A DNA stretch of 64,000 nucleotides from DATAES01 sp963721305. Lineage in GTDB: Bacteria > Actinomycetota > Acidimicrobiia > Acidimicrobiales > JACDCH01. Under the pieces are notes generated by a model. It worked only from the letters and a program-made list of their open reading frames with translations. It was not told where the DNA came from and did no database searches. Within the stretch, counting starts at the first letter, position 1. Each line of letters opens with the position of its first letter. Shown piece by piece: positions 26,386 to 34,565 of the stretch. The stretch lies in contig CAVRIR010000003.1 of NCBI GenBank assembly GCA_963721305.1, forward strand, positions 124,001 through 188,000. The letters run 5' to 3'. The translations under genes were made by a program, and so were the position numbers.

Positions 26386-27697
26386 ATGAAGCCCAAGAAC
26401 GTCGTTCGACTGCTCGCGGTGATCGCCGCCGTGGTGACGGTCGCAGCGGCCTGCAGCAGCGACAACAAGAGCAGCGGTGCTGGCTCGAGCGCGTCGAGCA
26501 GCAAGCCCGCGGCTGACTTCGTCGCGCTCGGCGGCTGGAAGGACCCGGCGTGCGACACCTCGTTGCCCAAGGTGTCGATCGGCGTCTCGAATCCGATCGA
26601 CGTGCCCGGCACCTCACTCAAGGAGTACAGCGACGCGGCGCAGGCGTCGGTCGTCGCGTTCAACAGTCGCGGCGGCATCAAAGGAAGGTGTCTCGACCTG
26701 CAGGTCTGTGACAACAAATTCGACGGGCCGACGGAGGTCGCGTCGCGCGCGTCAGTTCACGGATGATTCGAGTGTCGTCGCCGCGATTGCGAGCACGTAC
26801 AGCGTCAGCGAGGCCGATGCCTATCAGCTGTTCGAGTCGGCGGGACTCGCCCAGATCGGCCCGGACGTTGCCACGCCGAGTGCCTGGAATTCGCCTGTCT
26901 CGTACGACTTCACGATGGGCGGCTCCGGAACGCTCCTCGCCGGCATGCCCGCGCTGAAGTCGGTCGGCGTGACCAAGTTCGCCATCTTCGTTCCGGCCAG
27001 TGGAGCGGTGGGATCGCTGAATGCGTTCGCGCAGCCGATCGTCGATGCACTCGGCATGAACCTGGTGCAGGTCATCCAGATCCCGCCGACAGCCGTCGAC
27101 TTCACACAGTTCGTGCTTGCCGCGCAGAATGCCGGCGCCGAGGGTGCGGTCGTCGGCCTCCCGAGCAACACCGCGAGCCAGATCATCGACGCCGCTGATT
27201 CCGTCAACAGCCCGCTGAAGCTGGCGGCCGCCTTCGGCACGTTCTCGCGCAGCGACATCCAAAACCTGCCCGAGGCTGTCGTTTCGAACATGGCATTCGA
27301 CGACGCGATCCCGCCTCCCAGCGCCGATACGACGAGGTGGCCGATCTACAACGTGATCACCGACGACCTCAAGGCGGGCGGGCTGAAGGACGCCGACCTC
27401 GATCACATCTCGTCGCAGTCGACGCAGAGCTGGCTCTCCATCTACGCCTTGATCAAGGTCATGCGCGACTCCGGCGCGACCGACATCACGCGAGCCACGG
27501 TGAAGCAGGCGCTCGACCAGGCCCAGAACGTCCCGATGTTCGATCTGCTCCCGCCGTGGACCCCTTCGAAGCAGTCGACCAACGCCATCTTCAAAGGCAT
27601 CTCGAACCCGTTCTACTGGACCGGTCACTGGGACGCGGACAAGAAGAACTTCGTCGTCGACGACAAGCAGGTCGACATCGTCGGTCTGCTCGGCTGA
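26386..27697 (+). pseudogene. Liv-type substrate-binding lipoprotein (system A), one frameshift
   Basis: The N-terminus is a lipoprotein signal: basic MKPKNVVR, a hydrophobic stretch and the lipobox VAAAC with Cys23. The mature type 1 periplasmic binding fold reads VSIGVSNPIDVPGTSLKEY and RCLDLQVCDNKFDGPTEVA, then breaks near 26745 and resumes as RQFTDDSSVVAAIASTYS to the end at 27697, about 436 residues in all. One extra C in a TCGCGCGCG run explains the shift. With the base removed a second cysteine could appear after EVA. The receptor would feed the fused permease upstream. Confidence 0.82.
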
Positions 27698-27706
27698 GCG
27701 CGGTTC

Positions 27707-27730
27707 GCCCTCGCGCCGTTTCGGCGAGGG
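27707..27730 (+). terminator. Hairpin after the system A receptor gene
   Basis: CCCTCG-CGCCG pairs with CGGCGAGGG around a TTTT loop, with a two-base bulge, nine bases after the stop codon. There is no long T run, so it is a probable, not certain, intrinsic terminator, as is common in high-GC genomes. Confidence 0.5.
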
Positions 27731-27733
27731 TTC

Positions 27734-27751
27734 CAGCGGTGGAGGCGATGG
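27734..27751 (+). repeat. 18-bp direct repeat, left copy (matches tRNA-Ala 3' end)
   Basis: CAGCGGTGGAGGCGATGG is identical to 29050-29067, which covers the last 12 bases of the tRNA-Ala gene and six bases beyond it. The two copies enclose the IS element, 28 bases outside its left inverted repeat and 3 bases outside the right one. It may be a target duplication or an attachment-like site. Confidence 0.8.
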
Positions 27752-27779
27752 TGTCCGGTTTCAGGAGATCCCGGATGCC

Positions 27780-29046
27780 TGTCGCGAGACATAGCGGACA
27801 TGAGCATGAAGGACCGTGCGCATGGATCTGGCTGGCTATGTCATCAACGCGGTGCTGGTCGAGGGACGCAGTGTCAAGGAGGTGTGCGAGAGCCATGACA
27901 TCTCGCGTAGCTGGCTGTATGAGCTGATCGCTCGCTACCGCGAGCTCGGCGACGACGGGCTTCGGCCGCAGTCCAAGCGGCCCCGCTCGTCACCGACACG
28001 GGCCGCGCCGGGGATCGAGGACGAGATCGTCGCGCTGCGCAAACAGCTCACCGACCTCGGCGTCGACGCCGGCGCGCACACGATCCACTACCACCTGCAG
28101 CGACGTCACCGGCGCCGTCGTCGAGCGGTGCCGTCGGTGGCGACGATCTGGCGGGTGCTGTCCCGGCGGGGTTTCGTCACCCCACAGCCCCAGAAGCGAC
28201 CCAAGAGCTCCTGGCGGCGGTTCCAAGCCGAGCTGCCCAACGAGTGCTGGCAGGCCGACACCACCCACTGGGCCCTCGCCGACGGCACCGACGTGGAAAT
28301 CCTCAACGTGATCGACGACCACTCCCGCCTGCTCGTCGCGTCCCGCGCCTTCGTGACGGCCAAAGCCGCCGACGTGGTCGAGACCTTCCACCTAGGCGTG
28401 TCAGAGCTGGGCCTGCCCGCCTCGATGCTCACCGACAACGGCGCCATCTTCACCGCCGAGAGCCGCAACGGCGCCTGCGCCATCGAGCTCGAGCTGCTCG
28501 CACTCGGCGTCGACTACAAACACTCCCGCCCCTACCACCCCCAGACCTGCGGCAAAGTCGAACGCTTCCACCAGACATTGAAGAAGTGGCTCGCCAAACA
28601 ACGCCGCGCCCGGACCGTCGCCGCGCTGCAGACCCAACTCGACCGGTTCCGCACCTACTACAACACCATCCGACCGCACCGCGCGCTCGACCGGCGCACC
28701 CCCGTCCAGGCGTTCGCCGCCCGCACCAAGGCCACACCACGCCGAGCCGGCATCGTCGTGTCCACCGAACATCGCGTCCGCCGAGACCGCATCGACACCA
28801 CCGGCAAGGTCACGCTGCGCTACCACTCCAAGCTGGTGCACCTCGGCATCGGCCGCCGCTACCGCGGCATCCGCGTGCTACTGCTCGTCGCCGACCGCCA
28901 CGTGCGCGTCATCAACCTCGACGGCGAACTACTAGCCCAGTTCAGGATCGACCCGTCGAAGCAATACCAAACCCAAATCAGGCCCGGACACCATGCCTAA
29001 ATTGTCCGGGATGTCACGCGACACCCGTCCGGGATGTCTCGCGACA
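27780..29046 (+). mobile_element. IS481-like insertion sequence
   Basis: The ends are imperfect 20-base inverted repeats: TGTCGCGAGACATAGCGGAC at 27780-27799 and, read inwards from the other side, TGTCGCGAGACATCCCGGAC at 29046-29027 (18 of 20 match). The right end carries a tandem second copy of the repeat unit at 29004-29026. One transposase gene fills the inside. If the flanking 18-bp repeats mark the true borders, the inserted unit would be 27752-29049. The element lies between the system A receptor gene and tRNA-Ala. Confidence 0.82.
27822..29000 (+). CDS. IS481-type DDE transposase (integrase core)
   Basis: A 392-residue transposase. The N-terminal helix-turn-helix reads AVLVEGRSVKEVCESHDISRSWLYELI, followed by a second HTH-like domain. 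The integrase core has the DDE acids in CWQADTTHWAL, SMLTDNGAIF and GKVERFHQTLKKWL. The C-terminal tail (GKVTLRYHSKLVHLGIGRRY) resembles that of IS481 members. The frame is intact, so the element may still move. The ATG at 27822 is preferred; a GTG two codons earlier is also possible. Confidence 0.88.
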   Translation: MDLAGYVINAVLVEGRSVKEVCESHDISRSWLYELIARYRELGDDGLRPQSKRPRSSPTRAAPGIEDEIVALRKQLTDLGVDAGAHTIHYHLQRRHRRRRRAVPSVATIWRVLSRRGFVTPQPQKRPKSSWRRFQAELPNECWQADTTHWALADGTDVEILNVIDDHSRLLVASRAFVTAKAADVVETFHLGVSELGLPASMLTDNGAIFTAESRNGACAIELELLALGVDYKHSRPYHPQTCGKVERFHQTLKKWLAKQRRARTVAALQTQLDRFRTYYNTIRPHRALDRRTPVQAFAARTKATPRRAGIVVSTEHRVRRDRIDTTGKVTLRYHSKLVHLGIGRRYRGIRVLLLVADRHVRVINLDGELLAQFRIDPSKQYQTQIRPGHHA

Positions 29047-29055
29047 CAACAGCGG

Positions 29056-29129
<74 letters not shown>

Positions 29130-29208
29130 GTGGTGGGCGGTTCACGATAGCAGTGGATCAAGAACCGTTTCCCATCTGGAACGGGTGCGCCGGTACGATC
29201 GCCTCCCC

Positions 29209-31638
29209 ATGGCCGGCGAGTACGACGTCCAAGAGATCGAACGCCGCTGGCAGGAGCGCTGGCGCGACGAAGGCACCTACGAGGTCGACAACGACGACCC
29301 GCGACCGCCCTTCTACGTCCTGTGCATGTACCCGTACCCCTCGGGGCCGGCGCACATGGGCCACGTCCGCAACTACACGTTCGGCGACCTGATCGTTCGC
29401 TACCGCACGATGAAGGGGTACGGCGTCCTGACCCCGATCGGGTTCGACAGCTTCGGGCTGCCGGCCGAGAACGCGGCGATCAAGACGGGGCAGCACCCGC
29501 GTCCGTTCACCGAGGCTCGCGTCCAAGAGCTCACGTCGTCGCTGCAACGCATCGGCGCGTCCTACGACTGGCGGCGCGTGGTGATGAGCCACGACCCGGT
29601 CTACATGCGATGGACGCAGTGGATCTTCCTGCGGCTGCTCGAGGCTGGTCTCGCGTACCGCGACAAAGCGGTCGTGAATTGGTGCCCGGGTTGTCACACC
29701 GTGCTGGCCAACGAGCAGGTGCTGGCCGACGGCACGTGCGAGCGGTCCGGCGACGTCGTCGAGAAGCGCGAGCTCGAACAGTGGTTCTTCCGCATCACCG
29801 CGTACGCGCAGCAACTGCTCGACGATCTCGACCAGCTCGACTGGCCGGACCGTGTGGTGACGATGCAGCGCAACTGGATCGGGCGGTCGGAGGGCGCGGA
29901 GTTCGAGATGCAGGTGTGCGACGCGGCGGGCAACCCGTCCGAGCACAGCTTCAGCGTGTTCACGACGCGTCCCGACACGAGCTTCGGCATGACGTTCTGC
30001 GTGCTCGCGCCCGAACATCCACTGGTGCCAGAGATCACGCTCGACGAGCAGCGCGCGGGTGTCGACGCGTTCGTCGAGCGCGTGCGCAACGCGTCCGAGC
30101 TCGAGCGACTCTCAGGCGAAGGCGCGCTCGACAAGCGCGGGGTCTTCACCGGCGCGTACGCGCTGAATCCGTTCACCGAGCAACCGGTGCCGATCTACCT
30201 CGCCGACTACGTCCTGATGACATACGGCACGGGGGCGATCATGGCTGTGCCAGGGCAGGATCAGCGCGACTGGGACTTCGCCAGCGCGTACGACCTCGCC
30301 ATCATCCGCACGGTCGAGCCACCGGACGACTGGCAAGGCGAGGCGTACACGGGCGACGGCCCCGCCATCAACAGCGCGTGGCTCGACGGCCTGGGCAAGG
30401 CCGAGGCGATCACCGCGGCCATCGACTGGTTGGAGCAAGAGGGCATCGGTAAGCGCACGGTGAACTACCGCCTGCGCGACTGGTTGCTGTCTCGTCAGCG
30501 GTTCTGGGGTTGTCCGATCCCGATCGTGTACTGCCCCGAGCACGGCCCCGTGCCGGTGCCCGACGACGAGTTGCCGGTCCTCGCGCCCGACGACGTCGAG
30601 TTCCTGCCGACCGGTGAGTCGCCGTTGCGCTTCCACGAAGGCTTCCTCAACACGACGTGCCCGAAGTGCGGTGGCCCGGCAGTGCGCGAGACCGACACCA
30701 TGGACACGTTCGTCGACTCGTCGTGGTATTTCCTGCGCTTCTGCGACCCGTGGAACGCCGACGCGCCCTTCTCGAAGGACGCAGTCAGGCGGTGGATGCC
30801 GGTCGACCAGTACATCGGCGGCGTGGAGCACGCCATCTTGCACTTGATGTACGCCCGCTTCTTCACGAAGGCATTGGCGGATCTCGACATCGCGCCGGCG
30901 GGTCTGCGTGAGCCGTTCGCTCGCTTGTTCACGCAGGGCATGATCCGCATGGACGGTTCGAAGATGTCGAAGTCCAGGGGCAATCTCGTGAGTCCCGAGG
31001 CATACCTCGACACGGTCGGCGCGGACGCGCTGCGGTTGTTCCACCTGTTCGTGGGCCCGCCGCAGGACGACGTCGACTGGGACGACGCGGGCATCGAGGG
31101 TTGCTCGCGCTTCCTGCATCGCGTCTGGCGGCTCGCCGAGCCGCAGTCGGATGTCGTCAAGCTTGCCGAGGGCGCCGCTGTCGACGAGGTCGACCGCGCC
31201 GCGCATCGACTGATCGTGCGCGTGACCGACGAGTTCGAGCGGTGGTCGTACAACACCGCGGTCGCGTCGTTCATGGAGTTCACCAACCTGTTGTACAAGC
31301 AGGGTTCGACGCCGTTCGCCATCGACACGCTGTTGTTGCTGCTGTCGCCGATGGCCCCGCACATCACGGCCGAGCTGTGGGCGCTTCGCCACGACGGCGA
31401 TCACGTGCACGAGAAGACATGGCCCGAAGCCGACAGCGCGCTCGCCGCGGTCGCGACCGTGACGATGGTCGTGCAGGTCGACGGCAAGGTCCGCGAGCGG
31501 CTCGAGGTGCCGGTCGAGATCTCCGCCGCGGATGCCGAGCAACGCGCGCTCGAGGCGATGCAGTCGAAGCTCGAAGCGCCGCCCGTCCGAACGATCGTGC
31601 GCGAGCCGAAGCTGGTGAATTTCGTTACACGCGTGTAA
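29209..31638 (+). CDS. leuS: Leucyl-tRNA synthetase
   Basis: An 809-residue class I synthetase of bacterial type that charges tRNA-Leu. The HIGH motif is HMGH at residues 49-52 (YPYPSGPAHMGHVRNY) and KMSKS lies at 585-589 in GSKMSKSRGNLVSPEAYL. The inserted editing domain contains VFTTRPDTSFGMTF and TYGTGAIMAVPGQDQRD, with the conserved aspartate for editing. The start MAGEYDVQEIERRW at 29209 is typical; an earlier in-frame start at 29185 is unlikely. I see no T-box leader in the short gap to the tRNA gene. Confidence 0.95.
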   Translation: MAGEYDVQEIERRWQERWRDEGTYEVDNDDPRPPFYVLCMYPYPSGPAHMGHVRNYTFGDLIVRYRTMKGYGVLTPIGFDSFGLPAENAAIKTGQHPRPFTEARVQELTSSLQRIGASYDWRRVVMSHDPVYMRWTQWIFLRLLEAGLAYRDKAVVNWCPGCHTVLANEQVLADGTCERSGDVVEKRELEQWFFRITAYAQQLLDDLDQLDWPDRVVTMQRNWIGRSEGAEFEMQVCDAAGNPSEHSFSVFTTRPDTSFGMTFCVLAPEHPLVPEITLDEQRAGVDAFVERVRNASELERLSGEGALDKRGVFTGAYALNPFTEQPVPIYLADYVLMTYGTGAIMAVPGQDQRDWDFASAYDLAIIRTVEPPDDWQGEAYTGDGPAINSAWLDGLGKAEAITAAIDWLEQEGIGKRTVNYRLRDWLLSRQRFWGCPIPIVYCPEHGPVPVPDDELPVLAPDDVEFLPTGESPLRFHEGFLNTTCPKCGGPAVRETDTMDTFVDSSWYFLRFCDPWNADAPFSKDAVRRWMPVDQYIGGVEHAILHLMYARFFTKALADLDIAPAGLREPFARLFTQGMIRMDGSKMSKSRGNLVSPEAYLDTVGADALRLFHLFVGPPQDDVDWDDAGIEGCSRFLHRVWRLAEPQSDVVKLAEGAAVDEVDRAAHRLIVRVTDEFERWSYNTAVASFMEFTNLLYKQGSTPFAIDTLLLLLSPMAPHITAELWALRHDGDHVHEKTWPEADSALAAVATVTMVVQVDGKVRERLEVPVEISAADAEQRALEAMQSKLEAPPVRTIVREPKLVNFVTRV

Positions 31639-31669
31639 CCAACAGCTCGCCCGTCCGGTCGGACGCGTC

Positions 31670-33346
31670 GTGCCTCCTGCTCCCAGGTTGACTCTCGCGT
31701 CCCGGATCGAGCACGCCGCCGGAGCCCGCGGCACGGTCACGTTCGTGACCGGCAACGACGTCGATCCGGTGCCTCTTGCCCAGTTGCACGACGAGGCGCG
31801 GCAACTCGCGGCGGCCATGCAACGTCGCGGTGTGGGCGTCGGCAATCACGTCGCGCTCCTCGGACCGACGACCCGGACGCTGTACACCGCCATCGAGGCC
31901 GTGTGGTTGTGCGGCGCGACGCTGGTCGTGCTGCCGTTGCCGATGCGCCTCGGATCGATCGAGGAGTTCGCGGCGCAGACCCGGGCGAAGATGGCGCACG
32001 CCGACATCGATCTCGTCGTGATCGACCCCGACCTCGCGCCGTTCATCGAGGCGCGCCCCGACGATCCGACCATGGTGCTGTCGAGCGACCTGCTCGACGA
32101 CGTGGCGCGGTTGCACATCACGGCACGCGACTTCGAGCGGCCGGACGACGATCCGGAGCGGCTCGCCGTCCTGCAGTTCACGAGCGGATCGACGGCCGAT
32201 CCGAAGGGCGTGATGCTGCCCAACCGCACCATCTGCGCCAACCTCGACGCGATCGCGCTCGCGACCGAGCTCGACATCCATTCGGACGTCATGGTGTCGT
32301 GGCTGCCCCTGTACCACGACATGGGTCTCGTCGGCTTCGCGATGCTGCCGCTGTCCACCGGCGTCGACGTCGTCATCGGCGCGCCGCAGGACTTCCTCGG
32401 CGCTCCTGTCCGGTGGCTCGAATGGCTGTCGACGTTCGGCGGCACCGCGACGGCCGGCCCCAACTTCTCGTGGGTGCTGGCGACGCGCGCGCTGCGCAAC
32501 GCGTCCGACCTCGACCTCTCGCGCTTACGCATCGCGCTCAACGGCGCGGAACCGGTCGATCCGGACGCGGTCGAGCGCTTCGTCGAGGCGGCGGTTCCCC
32601 ACGGCATGCATCCGGGCGCGGTGTTCCCGGCGTTCGGCATGGCGGAGGTGGTGATCGGCGCGACGTTCCCGGCGCCGCTCTCGGGGTTGCGCTCGGACGA
32701 CGTGAACCGCCGCGTGCTCGAGACCGAGCGCTATGCGGCTCCGGTCGACGACCCGGGTGATGCGGTCGAGGTGCAGCGGCTCGCGCGACTCGGTCGACCG
32801 CTGGAAGGTCTCGAGATCCGGATCGTCGATCCCGAGACCGGTACGCCGCGGGCCGAGCGCGAGGTCGGTGAGCTGGAGATCCGAGGCACGTCGGTGACGC
32901 CCGGCTACTACGGGCGCCCGGACCTCTCCGACGAACTGTTCCACGACGGCTACCTCCGCACCGGTGATCTCGCCTACGTGGTCGACGGCGAGCTCGTCGT
33001 GTGCGGCCGCATCAAGGACGTGATCATCGTCGGTGGCCGCAACGTCTTCCCGGAGGACGTGGAACGGGCGGTCGGCACGATCGACGGTGTGCGCGCCGGC
33101 AACGTGATCGCGTTCGGTGTGCCGGGCCGCGGCAAGGAAGGCGTGGTCGTCGTGGCCGAGACCCGGAGCGAGGACGTGGCGACGACGCGCCGTAGCGTCG
33201 CCGAGCGCGTGCGCCAGGCGGTCGGCTTGCCGCCGAAGGACATCGTCCTCGTCGAGCCGGGCACCTTGCCGAAGACGTCGTCGGGCAAGCTCCAGCGCGG
33301 CCTGTGCCGCCAGCGCTACCTCGGCGAAGAGCTCGCCTCCGTCTGA
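31670..33346 (+). CDS. Fatty-acyl-AMP ligase / AMP-dependent synthetase
   Basis: A 558-residue adenylating enzyme. Core motifs are the P-loop LQFTSGSTADPKGVML, VSWLPLYHDMGLVGFAML, GYLRTGDLAYVVDGELVVCGRIKD and the catalytic lysine region LPKTSSGKLQR. The YHDMGLVG block and IKDVIIVGGRNVFPEDVE are typical of fatty-acyl-AMP ligases (FAAL), which pass acyl-AMP to carrier proteins, not CoA. No polyketide synthase is adjacent. It begins at a GTG 32 bases after leuS and ends at a strong bidirectional hairpin. Confidence 0.83.
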   Translation: MPPAPRLTLASRIEHAAGARGTVTFVTGNDVDPVPLAQLHDEARQLAAAMQRRGVGVGNHVALLGPTTRTLYTAIEAVWLCGATLVVLPLPMRLGSIEEFAAQTRAKMAHADIDLVVIDPDLAPFIEARPDDPTMVLSSDLLDDVARLHITARDFERPDDDPERLAVLQFTSGSTADPKGVMLPNRTICANLDAIALATELDIHSDVMVSWLPLYHDMGLVGFAMLPLSTGVDVVIGAPQDFLGAPVRWLEWLSTFGGTATAGPNFSWVLATRALRNASDLDLSRLRIALNGAEPVDPDAVERFVEAAVPHGMHPGAVFPAFGMAEVVIGATFPAPLSGLRSDDVNRRVLETERYAAPVDDPGDAVEVQRLARLGRPLEGLEIRIVDPETGTPRAEREVGELEIRGTSVTPGYYGRPDLSDELFHDGYLRTGDLAYVVDGELVVCGRIKDVIIVGGRNVFPEDVERAVGTIDGVRAGNVIAFGVPGRGKEGVVVVAETRSEDVATTRRSVAERVRQAVGLPPKDIVLVEPGTLPKTSSGKLQRGLCRQRYLGEELASV

Positions 33347-33361
33347 CTTGTGGCGCTCTGG

Positions 33362-33411
33362 CGTTCTGGCGTCGGATCCGGCGGATATCCGCCGCATCTG
33401 ACGCCAGAACG
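33362..33411. terminator. 50-base near-perfect palindrome between convergent genes
   Basis: The arms CGTTCTGGCGTC and GACGCCAGAACG are perfect, the centre CGGCGGATATCCGCCG is a perfect palindrome, and over the whole 25-base arms 23 bases match. It sits 15 bases after the ligase stop and 8 bases after the LLM stop. Its place between two convergent genes suggests a bidirectional transcription terminator; it could instead be a protein-binding site. Confidence 0.65.
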
Positions 33412-33419
33412 GCGAGAGG

Positions 33420-34430
33420 TCAGGCGGCTTTGAGGGCTTCGATGACCGGGAGCCAGCGCTCGCGGTCGGCCTGGTAGGGCGCGTAGAACGAGATGCGGTC
33501 GATGACGTCGCCGTAGCGGCGCTTCAGCTCCGGCGCGATCTGCTCGGGCTCGCCGACGACGGCGAAGGTGTTGAGGATCTCGTCGTCGATGAGGTTGCCC
33601 ATCTCGACCCACTTGCCCTCCTTCGAGAGCTTGTTGAGATCGTCTTGCAGGCCGCCCCATCCGTGGATCTCGAGCACACCGCGGTACGCGGGCGTCGATC
33701 CGTAGAAAGCGATCTGCTGGCGGGTGCCGTCGGCCGCCTTCTGCATCTGCTCCTCGTTGGTGCCGGTCACGACGAAGGACGGACCGGCGATCTCGAAGCC
33801 ATCCATCGTCTTGCCTGCCTTGGCGCGCCCGCGCTCGAGCGCGGGCATCGTGACCTCACGCAGATACCGCTCGGTCGTGAACCCGTGGCACAGGAACCCG
33901 TCGCACGCTTCGCCCGCGACCTCGGTCATGCCCGGGCCGACCCCGGCGAGGAACACCTTCGGCGCGCCGTGCGGGTTGGGGCCGGGATTGAAGAACGGCG
34001 TCATCAGCGTGTGCGTGTAGAAGTCGCCACGGAAGTCGAGCTTGGTGCCGTTGTTCCAGCAGTCCCAGATGGCGCGCATGGCGAGGACGAACTCACGCAT
34101 GCGCGGCGCGGGATGCGACCACTCCATCGAGAACCGCTTCGTGATGTGCGGCTTGATCTGCGAGCCGAGCCCCAGGATGAACCGGCCACCCGAGAACGCC
34201 TGGAGGTCGTTCGAGGTCATCGCGGTCGTCATCGGATTGCGCGCGAAGGCGACCGCGATGCTCGTGCCGAGCTCGATGCGCTCGGTCGCCTCCGCCGCGA
34301 GCAGCAGGTTCAGGAACGGGTCGTGGCTGGTCTCGGCCGACCAGACCCCGTCGTAGCCTGCGTCCTCCGTGTCCTTGGCGGCCTTCGCCGCGCCCGCCAA
34401 GTCGAACGTCACCCCTCCGTCAACCTTCAT
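33420..34430 (-). CDS. LLM class F420-dependent oxidoreductase
   Basis: A 336-residue luciferase-fold protein. MKVDGGVTFDLAGAAKAAKDTEDAGYDGVWSAETSHDPFL is the start typical of an actinobacterial F420-dependent subgroup, followed by IELGTSIAVAFARNPM, SGGRFILGLGSQIKPHI and VFLAGVGPGMTEVAGEACDGF. Reaction and substrate are unknown. It is divergent from the LivH-LivM gene with 135 bases between. Confidence 0.87.
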   Translation of the reverse strand: MKVDGGVTFDLAGAAKAAKDTEDAGYDGVWSAETSHDPFLNLLLAAEATERIELGTSIAVAFARNPMTTAMTSNDLQAFSGGRFILGLGSQIKPHITKRFSMEWSHPAPRMREFVLAMRAIWDCWNNGTKLDFRGDFYTHTLMTPFFNPGPNPHGAPKVFLAGVGPGMTEVAGEACDGFLCHGFTTERYLREVTMPALERGRAKAGKTMDGFEIAGPSFVVTGTNEEQMQKAADGTRQQIAFYGSTPAYRGVLEIHGWGGLQDDLNKLSKEGKWVEMGNLIDDEILNTFAVVGEPEQIAPELKRRYGDVIDRISFYAPYQADRERWLPVIEALKAA

Positions 34431-34565
34431 GGGCCGCAGAGTAGTGGCCCCGAGCCTGCATCTCCGGGGCCACGTCCTGCGTCGTGACAGGCTCGATCGG
34501 CGGGACCGGCGTACCCGTAGGAACTCCGAACTGGGCTACGTTGACCCGCGGGTCAAGGGGGGCCA

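Noticed and set aside
29130..29208. Possible T-box or other leader RNA in front of leuS
   Set aside because: Only 79 bases separate leuS from tRNA-Ala; no T-box sequence or specifier stem is visible, only a weak hairpin.
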